Of a DNA stretch of 64,000 nt, positions 54,877 through 64,000 are shown piece by piece. The stretch's first letter is position 1, and each line of letters starts with the position of its first letter. The stretch is taken from contig NZ_JAOTEN010000005.1 in NCBI RefSeq assembly GCF_025628965.1, forward strand, positions 62,001-126,000, given 5' to 3'. The position numbers and the translations under genes were made by a program. Origin of the DNA: Chryseobacterium gilvum. GTDB lineage: Bacteria > Bacteroidota > Bacteroidia > Flavobacteriales > Weeksellaceae. Below the pieces are notes generated by a model. The model was not told the DNA's origin. It saw nothing but the letters and a program-made list of their open reading frames with translations, and ran no database searches.

Positions 54877-55501
54877 CCTTTTCAGCCTGTTGAGTTTTGC
54901 TCAGCAAAACAAAGAAGTGCAGAAAGAAAAATGGAAATATGAACCTAATTTTATGGTAGGTTTAGACGTACTTAACACAGGTGTTTCATTTTTTTCAGAC
55001 CGGCAATTGTTTCAGGGTTTTGTATCATCAAAGATTAGTAACAACATCCATGCAGTTATTGAGGCCGGTTTTGAAAGCAATATTTACCAAAAGAATGGCT
55101 ATGATGCGAAAGCCAATGGTCCGTTTGCGAAAATCGGTGCTTTTTATATGTTGGCGAAAGACCGTGAAAATGAGTTCAACGGCTTCTACGCAGGAGGGAA
55201 ATTAGCGGGTTCATTTTATACTCAGGAATATTTTGCAATTCCCATTCGTGGGTTTGGCGGAAGCAGTTCTTCTGTGGCGTTACCATCCTCTTCACAGTCT
55301 TCTTTTTGGCTGGAAGGAACCATTGGAGGGAGGGTTCAGCTTTTTGAATCCAATTTTTATATTGATGTCAATATGCAGCCAAGATATCTTATGGTCACTT
55401 CAAAACAGGATGAGGTTGTTCCTATGATTGTTCCGGGATTCGGGAGAAGCTCTTCAAAATTCAATATGGGTTTTGCATGGAATATTGCTTATAAATTTTA
55501 A
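54842..55501 (+). CDS. DUF6048-family outer-membrane protein
   Basis: A 219-residue exported protein with a signal peptide (MKTRRIYTFFFSLFSLLSFAQ). The mature part has the alternating pattern of a small outer-membrane beta-barrel (FMVGLDVLNTGVSFFSDRQ, GFVSSKISNNIHAVIEAGFE, AWNIAYKF at the end with terminal Phe). It fits DUF6048, partner of DUF6452. Start at ATG 54842; an open frame reaches back to 54803 within the previous gene. The 35-base overlap means coupled translation. Confidence 0.82.
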   Translation: MKTRRIYTFFFSLFSLLSFAQQNKEVQKEKWKYEPNFMVGLDVLNTGVSFFSDRQLFQGFVSSKISNNIHAVIEAGFESNIYQKNGYDAKANGPFAKIGAFYMLAKDRENEFNGFYAGGKLAGSFYTQEYFAIPIRGFGGSSSSVALPSSSQSSFWLEGTIGGRVQLFESNFYIDVNMQPRYLMVTSKQDEVVPMIVPGFGRSSSKFNMGFAWNIAYKF

Positions 55502-55547
55502 AAATTCTGAAAGTGAACATTTTTACAAACACAGGAAGCTGTTAAAA

Positions 55548-55772
55548 ATGTTTTCGGTGTATCCTAATCCGGTGACAGATTTGTTAAACATCACCAGGAT
55601 TTTAAATATGACTACATTTGAAATATGCAATGCAGTAGGACAAATTGTAAAAGCAGGTATATAAAAACAATCGGGTGAAAGTTTCCGTATTTTCAAAGGT
55701 GTATATTTTATAACTATTAAAGACAATAACATCAAGGAAAGTATAAAGTTTATTAAAAATAATATTTTCTAA
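55548..55772 (+). pseudogene. Decayed T9SS type A sorting-domain fragment
   Basis: In one frame these bases read as a T9SS C-terminal sorting domain: FSVYPNPVTDLLNI, then FEICNAVGQIVKAG, an in-frame stop at 55662-55664, and beyond it KGVYFITIKDNN and SIKFIKNN to a final stop. The three blocks match the intact sorting domain of the protease downstream (MYPNPATDVLNI, YKIYNAAGQLVGNG, KGAYVITVEEKG, KFIKK). There is no signal peptide or catalytic part before it. It looks like the 3' remnant of a lost T9SS cargo gene, followed by its own terminator. Confidence 0.75.
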
Positions 55773-55783
55773 AAATACCTATT

Positions 55784-55813
55784 AAATCCTCAGAAAAGTC
55801 CTGGGGATTTTTT
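55784..55813 (+). terminator. Terminator after the T9SS fragment
   Basis: A 10-bp stem AAATCCTCAG/CTGGGGATTT (one T:G pair) with a 7-base loop, then T's. It closely resembles the terminator at 58921 after the intact T9SS gene. Confidence 0.75.
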
Positions 55814-55875
55814 GTGAGATTACCATTTTAACACAATACGTATATTTTTTTTGAAAATAAATGAGACAATTTACT

Positions 55876-55883
55876 TATATTTG
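55876..55883 (+). promoter_or_regulatory. Promoter of the T9SS metalloprotease (TTG-22-TATATTTG)
   Basis: An exact TAnnTTTG match 23 bases before the ATG, with a TTG at 55851-55853. Confidence 0.6.
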
Positions 55884-55906
55884 GCAATAAATATAATTTT
55901 TGTTTA

Positions 55907-58900
55907 ATGAAGAAACTGATTACTGTCTTATTCTGTAGTCTTATTGGTGGCTCTGCTATAGCACAATGGACGCCGACTACAGTGAAGAGAAGTTCAAATG
56001 TTGAACTTTCTCAGATAACAACCTCGTATAAGCTAGACCTCAATAAAATGAGAGATCAGCTTAAGAATGCTCAGGAAACCGGTCCTAATGCAAAGCCTGT
56101 TGAGATTTCTTTGCCTACTCTAAAAGGTAAAATTGAAAGATTTGCAGTGTATAGTTTTCCTGTAGTGGTTAAAGAATTAGCTGATCAATATCAGTTAGGT
56201 TCTTATGTAGGTGTAGGTATTGATGATCCTACCAAATATGTAAGATTCTCTTTAGCACCAAATGATTTCCAGTCAATGATCGTAAGAGGAGGAGATTATG
56301 AATTTATCGAACCTACCTTAGCTGATAAAACAATTTATGGAGTACACGCAAAATCTAAGCCTACAGGTGGGAAGAGTTTTGTATGTAGTACAGACGAAAC
56401 CCCTGCTGTAAAAGAGCAGATCGCTGAATTGCTTAAGAAAGGATCAACATTTACCAATCAGCCTACCGATTTTGCAAAATCTTCTGATAAGAAATACCGT
56501 ACCATGAGATTGGTAATGTCTGTAACGGGAGAATATACAACATTTCACGGGGGTACAGTTGCTGGAGCTTTAGCGGCAATTAATGCAACGATGACCAGAG
56601 TAAACGGAGTTTTTGAAAAAGATTTCGCATTGCATTTAAATGTACAGAATTTCCCGAATGTAATTTATACTAACGGCGCTACAGATCCTTATTCGGATCC
56701 TGCTATAGGTACGGCTCCTGCAAATGCAAATGCTGCAATCGGATGGAATGTTCAATTACAACAAACATTAAGCGTGAATGTAGGAAGTGCAAACTATGAT
56801 ATCGGACACTTATTCGGAGATACCGGAGGTGGAGGTAATGCAGGATGTATCGGCTGTGTGTGTATAGACCCTACAGGAACTCCGGCAACTTCTTTATCTA
56901 AGCAAAAAGGTTCTGGATATACTTCTCCAGGTGATGGTATTTCTCAGGGTGATAATTTTGATATTGATTATGTAGCACACGAGATGGGCCACCAATTAGG
57001 AGGTAACCATACCTTCTCTCACGCTCTTGAAGGAGCAGGTGTAAATGTAGAGCCGGGTTCAGGATCTACAATTATGGGATATGCAGGGATTACTGGTGCA
57101 ACAACAGATGTTCAGGCACATTCTGATGCTTATTTTCATATGATAAGTATTGTTCAGGTTCAGAATAATTTGGCCGCTAAGACGTGTGATGTAGAAACTA
57201 CAACAACGAATAACCCACCGGTTATTGCTGCTTTACCAGCTTATACAATTCCTAAGGGAACAGCATTCGTACTTACTGCTTCTGCTACGGATCCTGAAAA
57301 TAATCCGATGACATACACGTGGGAAGAAATAGACAATGCATCTGCAGTTATTAATAAAACGAATTTAGGTACAACTGCTGATGGTGCTACTTTCAGATCT
57401 ATAGCGCCTAGTACAAGTCCTACAAGATATTTCCCTAAATTTTCTTCTGTTTTGGCAGGAGTGTTAGATAATACATTAAATACTTGGGAATCAACTTCCC
57501 AGGTAGCAAGAAGTTCTACTTTTGCAGTTACGGTAAGAGACAATAATCCAAACGTTGCTCAACAGCAGACTCAGTATGAAATTCAGTCAATTACAGTTGG
57601 AGCAGACGGGCCTTTTAAAATTAGCTCAGGTGCTTATCTGTTCTCAAATGTTGCCAATACTGTAACTTGGGATGTTGCCAACACAGCAGGTGGTGCATAT
57701 AACTCTCCGAATGTTAAATTAGACTATTCTACGGATAACGGAGTAACTTGGACTGTTCTTGCTGCAAGTACTGCAAATGACGGAACTGAAAGTGTCAATA
57801 TGCCGGCTTCTCTAAATGGTCAGACTGTCGTATTCAGAATATCTTCTATCGGAAACGTATTTTATGCGATTAAGAAAATGACGGTAGCTACTCAGGCAGC
57901 TTGTGGAAGCGCAGTTACAGGTGTTACTGTTTCCAATATTACGGCAACCGGTGCTACAGTAACTTGGGCTCCTATTTCAGGTGCTACTTCGTATGTGATT
58001 CAATATAAGAAAACTACCGATGCTACTTGGCAGACCACTACTTCTGCAACTAATACGGTGAATATTGCAAGTCTTACGTCTAGTACAGCATATGAAGTAC
58101 AGGTTGCTTCTGTGTGTGGAACTCAGGGTCCATTCTCAGCAAGCACAACTTTCACAACACTGGTTACTGCTTACTGTACGGTTTCAGCAACGAACAATCC
58201 ACAGTTTGAATATATCTCTAATGTGAGTATGACAGGTACTACTGGTACACTGTTGAATAACACATCGGGACCTTCTAACTATTCAGATTTTACTACCAAT
58301 ACTTCACTTCAGCCGAATTTAGCAGCAGGAAGTACATATACATTATCAATAACTGTTGCAACTGCAGATTATGATACAGCAGTTGTATTTATAGATTATA
58401 ATAAAAATGGTGTATTTGAAAATTCAGAGAGAGTATTGAATTATCCTGTAGCACTTGCAACAGCACCTATTACAGGTTCTTTCACGGTTCCTGCTACGGC
58501 GATTACAAATCAGCCGTTGAGAATGAGAGTTATTTTATATTATGCTGGTCAGGCAAATGCAGGACTTTCTTTAAATACAACATATGCCGGTTGTGGAACA
58601 ATCAGTTACGGAGAGGCAGAAGACTACAATGTAGTAGTTGCAAGCCCGCTTTCAACATCTGAAGTTCGTGCAAACAGTGGTATCCAAATGTACCCAAATC
58701 CTGCTACTGATGTATTAAATATTACTAAAGTATCTGACAAAGCGACCTATAAAATTTATAATGCAGCAGGTCAGCTTGTAGGAAACGGAAACGTAAGTGG
58801 CGGAAAAATTAATGTATCTGCATTAATTAAAGGTGCTTATGTAATTACTGTTGAAGAAAAAGGAAAAGATTCATTCAATTCCAAATTCATTAAAAAGTAA
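55907..58900 (+). CDS. T9SS-exported reprolysin-like zinc metalloprotease
   Basis: A 997-residue secreted protease. After a signal peptide (ending SAIAQ, about residue 20) and a propeptide (about 20-200) comes a metzincin-type catalytic domain with HEMGHQLGGNH near residues 358-368 (three His ligands, catalytic Glu), followed by an IMGYAG Met-turn. Then a beta-rich region, one fibronectin type III domain (about 665-752), a GEVED-like domain ending GEAEDYNV near 905, and a T9SS type A sorting domain (MYPNPATDVLNI ... KFIKK). It should be exported across the outer membrane by T9SS and probably attached to the surface. Its substrate is unknown. Confidence 0.92.
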   Translation: MKKLITVLFCSLIGGSAIAQWTPTTVKRSSNVELSQITTSYKLDLNKMRDQLKNAQETGPNAKPVEISLPTLKGKIERFAVYSFPVVVKELADQYQLGSYVGVGIDDPTKYVRFSLAPNDFQSMIVRGGDYEFIEPTLADKTIYGVHAKSKPTGGKSFVCSTDETPAVKEQIAELLKKGSTFTNQPTDFAKSSDKKYRTMRLVMSVTGEYTTFHGGTVAGALAAINATMTRVNGVFEKDFALHLNVQNFPNVIYTNGATDPYSDPAIGTAPANANAAIGWNVQLQQTLSVNVGSANYDIGHLFGDTGGGGNAGCIGCVCIDPTGTPATSLSKQKGSGYTSPGDGISQGDNFDIDYVAHEMGHQLGGNHTFSHALEGAGVNVEPGSGSTIMGYAGITGATTDVQAHSDAYFHMISIVQVQNNLAAKTCDVETTTTNNPPVIAALPAYTIPKGTAFVLTASATDPENNPMTYTWEEIDNASAVINKTNLGTTADGATFRSIAPSTSPTRYFPKFSSVLAGVLDNTLNTWESTSQVARSSTFAVTVRDNNPNVAQQQTQYEIQSITVGADGPFKISSGAYLFSNVANTVTWDVANTAGGAYNSPNVKLDYSTDNGVTWTVLAASTANDGTESVNMPASLNGQTVVFRISSIGNVFYAIKKMTVATQAACGSAVTGVTVSNITATGATVTWAPISGATSYVIQYKKTTDATWQTTTSATNTVNIASLTSSTAYEVQVASVCGTQGPFSASTTFTTLVTAYCTVSATNNPQFEYISNVSMTGTTGTLLNNTSGPSNYSDFTTNTSLQPNLAAGSTYTLSITVATADYDTAVVFIDYNKNGVFENSERVLNYPVALATAPITGSFTVPATAITNQPLRMRVILYYAGQANAGLSLNTTYAGCGTISYGEAEDYNVVVASPLSTSEVRANSGIQMYPNPATDVLNITKVSDKATYKIYNAAGQLVGNGNVSGGKINVSALIKGAYVITVEEKGKDSFNSKFIKK

Positions 58901-58920
58901 AAGATTATTCTCATCAATAA

Positions 58921-58956
58921 AAAATCCTCATGTATCATTACATGGGGATTTTTTGT
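58921..58956 (+). terminator. Terminator of the T9SS metalloprotease
   Basis: A 14-bp stem AAAATCCTCATGTA/TACATGGGGATTTT (one T:G pair, loop TCAT), then TTTT. Confidence 0.85.
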
Positions 58957-59033
58957 GCAATCATAAAATTGAGTTTTTATGTAATTTGTATAAAAAAAAT
59001 ATTTGAACTGAGATTTTAATAATAAAAAATGAT

Positions 59034-59041
59034 TAGATTTG
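59034..59041 (+). promoter_or_regulatory. -7 promoter element (TAGATTTG) for the large T9SS protein
   Basis: An exact TAnnTTTG match 28 bases before the ATG. Confidence 0.5.
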
Positions 59042-59069
59042 TAATATTAATATAATATAATAATAACTT

Positions 59070-62000
59070 ATGAAGAAATTTTTTACTTATTTGATTCTTC
59101 TGATGTGTTTGATTGATGTAGGCTTTATGCCCAAACTATTCGGTCAGACAGCTGCTACATTACCCTATACGCAGAATTTTTCGACGGGTAATGATCTTAC
59201 TTTTATCAATGGATCAGCAACCAACAAATGGGTAGTAGGATCTGCAACAGGAAATGCTGCAAATTCTATGTATGTTTCAAATGATAATGGAACTACCAAT
59301 GCGTATACCAACACAGCAACAAGTGTGGTCTTCGCTTACAGGGATATTACAATTCCTGCAGGAGCTACAAATGCAACTTTTTCTTTCGATTGGAAAGGCG
59401 TAGGAGAAGGTGGTTATGACTATTTGAGAGTTTGGCTGGTGCCTGCAACTTTTACGCCTACTAGTGGAACACAGATTACCGCAGGAGGGGGCAGAATCCA
59501 AGTTGGAGGAGATCTTAATCAGCAGACTACATGGCAGAATTATAATACAACAGCTTTAAATATAAGTACTTTCGCCGGAAGTACAATGCGTCTTGTTTTT
59601 GAATGGAGAAATGATGATATTGTGGGAACAAGCCCAGCGGCTGCCGTTGATAATATTTCTCTTTTAATTCCAACGTGTGTGGTGCCTTCAGCTTTAGTTG
59701 TACCTACTATTACGCCTAACAGTGCTACACTCGGATGGACTGCACCAAGCCCTGCACCGGCAAACGGCTACGAATATTATTATTCTACAAGCAGCACACC
59801 ACCGGTTGCCGCAACGGCGGGAACTGCAATTTCAGGAACTTCTGTGAGTTTATCTCCATTGGTACCAGGAACTACCTATTACTGGTGGGTAAGAGCGGTA
59901 TGTTCTGCAACAGATAAAAGTACTTGGGCAGCCGGCCCTGCATTCACGCCGGGACAAATTGGTTCTGGTACCGGAACAACAGGAAACTTACCGGTATATT
60001 CGTGCTACGGATATAACTACTCCCAACAAATATACACTGCTGCAGAAGTAGCAGGAGCGGTGGGAACCAATAACTATATTACGTCAATCAGATTTTATGT
60101 ATCTGCGACAGCAGCTACCCAGGCTAATTACAACCAATGGGTAGTTTATATGGGGAATACGACTCAGGCAAATTTTGCTACGACAACCAGTTGGGTGCCT
60201 TTAGCGAATATGTCTCAGGTTTATTCCGGAACATTACCAAATATGACAAGCGGTACCTGGGTAGAAATCCCGTTAAGTACACCGTTTTTATGGAATGGGA
60301 CCAGCAATATTGTAATTGCGGTTGACGAAAATGTTGCAGGATATTCATGTACTGCAAACTGGGGAAGTTATGCTGCAGGTACCAATAGAGGTATTTTGTA
60401 TTATAATGATACTACAAATCCTAATCCTGCAAGCCCACCAACTGCGAGCAGCAGATATTCTGACATTCCTAGAGTTCAGCTGGTAGGAGTAAACTTACAA
60501 CCTTGTACAACAGCTCCTCCTGCGAATATTGTCGTTAATAATTTAACACCTACAAGTGCTACAGTTTCTTGGACACCTTCTTTGGGAGCTACATACGTTG
60601 TAAGATATAGAGTAGCGCCAAGCGGACCTTGGATAACCGTAAATGTTACAGCACCTTTATCCAATAGCTACACGATTACTGGTTTAAATGAAACTACTCA
60701 ATACGAAGTTCAGGTTGCTACAGTATGTGGTGGTACTACAGGAGCATTCTCTGCAAGTTCTACCTTTACTACACCTGCAATATCTTATTGTACAGCCGGA
60801 CCTACAAGTACTACGGTTTACGAATATATGTCTAACGTAACGGTAACGCCTAATGGATTGGCACCTATGGTGAGTAACTCATCTACGCCTCCGCCATTCT
60901 ATACCGATTATTCTGCTGATCCTACAAGATTGGTTACGTTAATCAGAGGTCAGGCTAATAACAGCATTTCGGTGACAAAAATATGGCCGGGAACTTCTTA
61001 CAGTGCCGGTACGAAAGCCTGGATTGACTGGAACAGAAACGGAATTTTTGAAACTACTGAAGTAGTTCTCGATTCTCCTTCCAATACAACATCTGTAGTA
61101 AATAATACTTTCACAGTTCCTACCCTTGCTCAAGGAGTATATGCGGGAACCCAGAATATTAAAATGAGAGTGATATTGCAGGAAGGAGGTACTCCTAATG
61201 CATGTGGTACATTTACTTGGGGTGAAGTTGAAGATTACAACGTACGACTAATAGATCTGTTACCTTGTACAACAGCACCACCAACCAACGTAACGGTTTC
61301 TAATCTTACAGCAACTACTGCCGATGTATCTTGGTTACCTACTGCAGGAGCTACTTATATTATCAGATGGAGAGTAGGTGCTACAGGTGCTTGGTTGCCA
61401 AGTGCAGCAGGTTTGACATTACCTGCAGGGCAAAGTTACTACACTATTACAGGTCTTACAGAACAGACCGGTTATCAGGTTCAGATTGCAACAATTTGTA
61501 GCGGAACTACAGGAGCGTTTGGGGCATCTACAACATTCACTACGCCTACCTTATCATATTGTCCTATGACAGGAACAGGAACTAATGATTACATCTCGAA
61601 TGTAACGGTTACTCCTACCAATCTTCCTGTGATGAACAATACATCTGTTCAGACAAATTATATTAGTTATACTACTCCGGCAACCTTAATCAATTTAGAA
61701 ATAGGTTCTGCAAATAATAAAATATCTGTATCTAAAAGCTGGGTTGGTTCTACGTACAGTGATGCGGTTTCTGCATGGATTGATTATAACAGAAACGGAT
61801 TCTTTGAAACTACGGAACAGATTTTAAATTCTGCGGCAAGTACGGTGACCCCAATAACGAACCTGAATTTCACAGTTCCTGCCGGTGCCTATAACGGACC
61901 TTTAAATACGACAATGAGAGTGGTATTGAAACGTACAAGTGCACCTGTTTTATGCCAGAATGCAACCGATGGTGAAGTTGAAGATTATGCGGTAAAATTA

Positions 62001-63548
62001 AGACCGTGCAGCAATGCAACACCTGGAGCACCTACATTTAGTGCGGTTACGCATAATTCAGCAACGATTAACTGGACAGGAGCAACAAATAATCTTAATT
62101 ATATATTACAATATAGAGTTCAGGGAACTACTACATGGACAAGTGTAAACGTATCTACTCTTGCAGGTAACCCGCCTATTACCATTACAGGTTTAACTCC
62201 TGCTACAACGTATGAAGTACAGGTTGCGGCGATTTGTGGAGCAACACCCGGAACGTATACTGCAATTAAAACATTTAAGACAAGATGTGATCCTACACCT
62301 CCAAATGTTACGGTAACAAATATAACTTCTACTTCGGCAGTAATTACATGGAACCCACTTGTACCAAGTGCAACCTATGTATTGCGATGGAGAATTGTAG
62401 GAACAACAACATGGAATAATGTAACATTGCCATTGCCTCCTGCAAATACATACACACTTACAGGACTGAGTTCTTTTGTAACATATGAAGTTCAGGTTGC
62501 AAATATCTGTAACGGTGAAACTACGCCAAATACGTACTCAAATCCACAAGTATTTACGACTGTAAGAATTTGTGAGTTACCTCCTCCAGGACTTACGATC
62601 TCAGCAATTACACCTACCAGTGCAGTTGTTAACTGGGATGCTTTCCCTGGTGCAACTTATATGTTAAGATATAGAAAAGTAGGTATTCCGAGCTGGACTA
62701 CAATTCCGGTGGCTACGAATACCTATACATTGACAGGATTGCTAGAATTGACAAAATATGAAATGCAGGTAGTGAATATTTGTAATGGAACTCCGGGTAA
62801 CTATACTCCTCCATACTTCTTTACTACGCCTACAATTACATATTGCCAGATGTCTTCTTCTGCTTCTGCATCAGATTATATCTCTAAAGTTAAAGTAACG
62901 CCTAATGGTAAACCTGTAATGGAAAGTAACACACTTGCATCAAACTATTCAGATTTCACAGGAGTTCCTGCGAAGTTTATAGAAATGATTCAGGGGTCTG
63001 CAGATAATCAGATTTCTATAGAGAAGAAAACCGGTGCTACAACCAATACCGGAGTAGCAGTCTGGATCGATTTTAACAGAAATGGTTATTTTGATATTAA
63101 TGAAAAAGTATTTTCTTCAGGTCCAAATACCAATGCTACGGTTAACGGAACATTTAATGTACCAGCGGATGCTTATGTAAGCAACACCAATTTCCAATAT
63201 GTAGTAATGAGAGTGGCGATGCAGAAAGACGGAATTCCTGTAAACTGTACCAACTTCCAGACTGGTGAGGTTGAAGATTATACAGTAAGAATTTCTAAGG
63301 TTCCTGTGGTTAATCCTATTAACCAAACCGATATCTTGATTTATCCTAACCCGGTAAGTTCAATATTAAACGTTAAAAATATCAGCAAAAAAGCAAATTA
63401 TAAAATTTATACTGCTGGTGGACAACTCGTATCAAGCGGAGTAATCTTAAATAATAAGATTGACGTAAGCAAGTTGATTAACGGATTATATGTATTGGAT
63501 ATTGAAGACGCTCAAGGATCTATACAGAAGAAATTTATTAAAGAATAA
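59070..63548 (+). CDS. Large modular T9SS-exported surface protein (FN3/GEVED repeats)
   Basis: A 1492-residue protein with a signal peptide (ending KLFGQ, about residue 26). In order, approximately: a MAM/jelly-roll-like domain (27-205), a fibronectin type III domain (205-292), a second beta-rich module (300-475, starting GNLPVYSCYGYNYSQQIY), FN3 (480-567), GEVED (570-730), FN3 (735-822), GEVED (825-975), three FN3 in tandem (980-1255), GEVED (1258-1405), and a T9SS type A domain (IYPNPVSSILNV ... KKFIKE). Each GEVED module has the AWIDWNRNG(I/F)FE and GEVEDY signatures. No catalytic motif is visible, so it is probably an adhesin or a glycan-binding scaffold. Domain borders are estimates by eye. 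Confidence 0.92.
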   Translation: MKKFFTYLILLMCLIDVGFMPKLFGQTAATLPYTQNFSTGNDLTFINGSATNKWVVGSATGNAANSMYVSNDNGTTNAYTNTATSVVFAYRDITIPAGATNATFSFDWKGVGEGGYDYLRVWLVPATFTPTSGTQITAGGGRIQVGGDLNQQTTWQNYNTTALNISTFAGSTMRLVFEWRNDDIVGTSPAAAVDNISLLIPTCVVPSALVVPTITPNSATLGWTAPSPAPANGYEYYYSTSSTPPVAATAGTAISGTSVSLSPLVPGTTYYWWVRAVCSATDKSTWAAGPAFTPGQIGSGTGTTGNLPVYSCYGYNYSQQIYTAAEVAGAVGTNNYITSIRFYVSATAATQANYNQWVVYMGNTTQANFATTTSWVPLANMSQVYSGTLPNMTSGTWVEIPLSTPFLWNGTSNIVIAVDENVAGYSCTANWGSYAAGTNRGILYYNDTTNPNPASPPTASSRYSDIPRVQLVGVNLQPCTTAPPANIVVNNLTPTSATVSWTPSLGATYVVRYRVAPSGPWITVNVTAPLSNSYTITGLNETTQYEVQVATVCGGTTGAFSASSTFTTPAISYCTAGPTSTTVYEYMSNVTVTPNGLAPMVSNSSTPPPFYTDYSADPTRLVTLIRGQANNSISVTKIWPGTSYSAGTKAWIDWNRNGIFETTEVVLDSPSNTTSVVNNTFTVPTLAQGVYAGTQNIKMRVILQEGGTPNACGTFTWGEVEDYNVRLIDLLPCTTAPPTNVTVSNLTATTADVSWLPTAGATYIIRWRVGATGAWLPSAAGLTLPAGQSYYTITGLTEQTGYQVQIATICSGTTGAFGASTTFTTPTLSYCPMTGTGTNDYISNVTVTPTNLPVMNNTSVQTNYISYTTPATLINLEIGSANNKISVSKSWVGSTYSDAVSAWIDYNRNGFFETTEQILNSAASTVTPITNLNFTVPAGAYNGPLNTTMRVVLKRTSAPVLCQNATDGEVEDYAVKLRPCSNATPGAPTFSAVTHNSATINWTGATNNLNYILQYRVQGTTTWTSVNVSTLAGNPPITITGLTPATTYEVQVAAICGATPGTYTAIKTFKTRCDPTPPNVTVTNITSTSAVITWNPLVPSATYVLRWRIVGTTTWNNVTLPLPPANTYTLTGLSSFVTYEVQVANICNGETTPNTYSNPQVFTTVRICELPPPGLTISAITPTSAVVNWDAFPGATYMLRYRKVGIPSWTTIPVATNTYTLTGLLELTKYEMQVVNICNGTPGNYTPPYFFTTPTITYCQMSSSASASDYISKVKVTPNGKPVMESNTLASNYSDFTGVPAKFIEMIQGSADNQISIEKKTGATTNTGVAVWIDFNRNGYFDINEKVFSSGPNTNATVNGTFNVPADAYVSNTNFQYVVMRVAMQKDGIPVNCTNFQTGEVEDYTVRISKVPVVNPINQTDILIYPNPVSSILNVKNISKKANYKIYTAGGQLVSSGVILNNKIDVSKLINGLYVLDIEDAQGSIQKKFIKE

Positions 63549-63564
63549 TCAATAATTTTAAAGG

Positions 63565-63600
63565 AAATAAGCTCTCAGAAATGAGAGCTTATTTTTTTTT
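63565..63600 (+). terminator. Terminator of the large T9SS protein gene
   Basis: A perfect 13-bp stem AAATAAGCTCTCA/TGAGAGCTTATTT with loop GAAA, then a long T-run. Confidence 0.9.
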
Positions 63601-63613
63601 TGTTTTAAGGTAA

Positions 63614-63640
63614 AAAAAGCCGCAGTTATTGCGGCTTTTT
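63614..63640 (-). terminator. Terminator of coaE
   Basis: An 11-bp stem AAAAAGCCGCA/TGCGGCTTTTT with a 5-base loop; on the minus strand it ends in a T-run and overlaps the end of coaE. Confidence 0.85.
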
Positions 63641-64000
63641 ATTCAATTTCGAAAATGATCCTTTCAGTTTGTTCTCTCAGATCATCAATATTGGTGTTGT
63701 TATAGATAATGTAGTCTGCCAGTTTTATTTTGTCTTTTTCAGGCATTTGCTTTTCAATGACAGACTGTACTTCACGGTAGGTTTTAGCATCTCTGTCCAT
63801 CACTCTTTTAATTCGGATATTATCTTCAGCAGTAACCAAAAGTGACTTATAGCACTCCTTATGAAGCTTTAATTCGAATAATAAAGCCGTTTCTTTAAAG
63901 ATCAGATATTTAGTCTGCTGCGAAACCCATTTTTCAAAATCCACACGTACGGCGGGATGAATGATGCTGTTTAACTGTAAAAGCAATTCTTCATCATTAA
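63639..64000 (-). CDS. coaE: Dephospho-CoA kinase CoaE, C-terminal part (continues past window)
   Basis: CoaE phosphorylates dephospho-CoA, the last step of CoA synthesis. The 120 residues visible correspond to the C-terminal two thirds: LNSIIHPAVRVDFEKWV, then ETALLFELKLHKECYKSLLVTA (the substrate-binding LLFE), IRIKRVMDRDAKT (the R..R.R-type lid) and EKDKIKLADYIIYNNTNIDDL. The frame is open to the right edge, so the P-loop and start lie outside. Confidence 0.92.
   Translation of the reverse strand, partial: NDEELLLQLNSIIHPAVRVDFEKWVSQQTKYLIFKETALLFELKLHKECYKSLLVTAEDNIRIKRVMDRDAKTYREVQSVIEKQMPEKDKIKLADYIIYNNTNIDDLREQTERIIFEIE

Noticed and set aside
59070..63548. Repeated DNA that could suggest a CRISPR array or tandem repeat
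   Set aside because: The repeats follow protein modules (FN3 and GEVED) in one long frame, with unequal spacing and no direct repeats of CRISPR type.
1..64000. Mobile island, prophage or defence system
   Set aside because: No integrase, transposase, phage gene, toxin-antitoxin pair or restriction gene could be recognised, and the single tRNA has no integration-like duplication beside it.

Overview
The window reads as chromosomal DNA of a flavobacterium, most likely Chryseobacterium or a close relative in the Weeksellaceae. That placement is an inference from several signs. The DNA is AT-rich. At least 22 genes or operons are preceded by the Bacteroidetes -7 element TAnnTTTG. Two large secreted proteins carry type A type IX secretion (T9SS) sorting domains. 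Bacillithiol, lipid A and Kdo genes are present, as are Bacteroidetes-specific families (DUF3276/PUR, DUF2480, DUF5117, DUF6452/DUF6048). Almost everything looks like ordinary core genome. I see no transposase, integrase, prophage, CRISPR array or rRNA operon, and there is one tRNA gene (His).

Layout. 1-7.1 kb: the end of a DHH phosphoesterase, then minus-strand genes for a patatin-like lipase, an alpha/beta hydrolase, a lipoprotein, an ExbD without a partner, a DsbD-type reductase and TilS. 7.2-14 kb: an OmpA-family lipoprotein, an O-methyltransferase, an NlpC/P60-DUF1648-unknown-waaA operon, a glycosyltransferase pair and a lipoprotein. 14.2-23.1 kb: leuS, then a Ton energising cluster (exbB, two exbD, tonB) that continues into a small membrane protein, a PstS-like lipoprotein and a TPR protein. 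23.2-29 kb: bshB1, tRNA-His, a PUR-family protein, an ABC exporter, nusB-DUF1573-yajC and an SDR. 29-32.5 kb: a two-strand-break repair operon, ku-ligD, in which ligD is split into two frames at a run of nine A. 32.5-41.3 kb: two proteins of unknown function, aspS, an ankyrin protein, a MATE pump, the tiny ribosomal protein THX, DUF937, a DUF2723-like membrane protein and DUF2480. 41.4-50.3 kb: lpxB, comEC, the succinate dehydrogenase genes (with a DUF2846-like gene between the A and B subunits) and a thioredoxin-fold lipoprotein. 50.4-64 kb: rlmD, a DUF5117-type zinc protease, a DUF6452/DUF6048 pair, a decayed T9SS sorting-domain fragment, a T9SS metalloprotease, a 1492-residue modular T9SS protein, and the end of coaE.

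Functionally the window is dominated by the cell envelope: LPS (lpxB, waaA), Ton-powered import, disulfide reduction, lipoproteins and T9SS export. The rest is mainly translation (leuS, aspS, tRNA-His, tilS, rlmD, THX) and central respiration (sdh).

The most interesting points are the ligD frame break at a homopolymer, the T9SS remnant with a duplicated terminator beside an intact T9SS protease, the foreign gene inside the sdh operon, several promoters so close to the ATG that the mRNAs should be leaderless, and two tiny unannotated reading frames at 8086-8324. I did not find a convincing wholly new multi-gene system.
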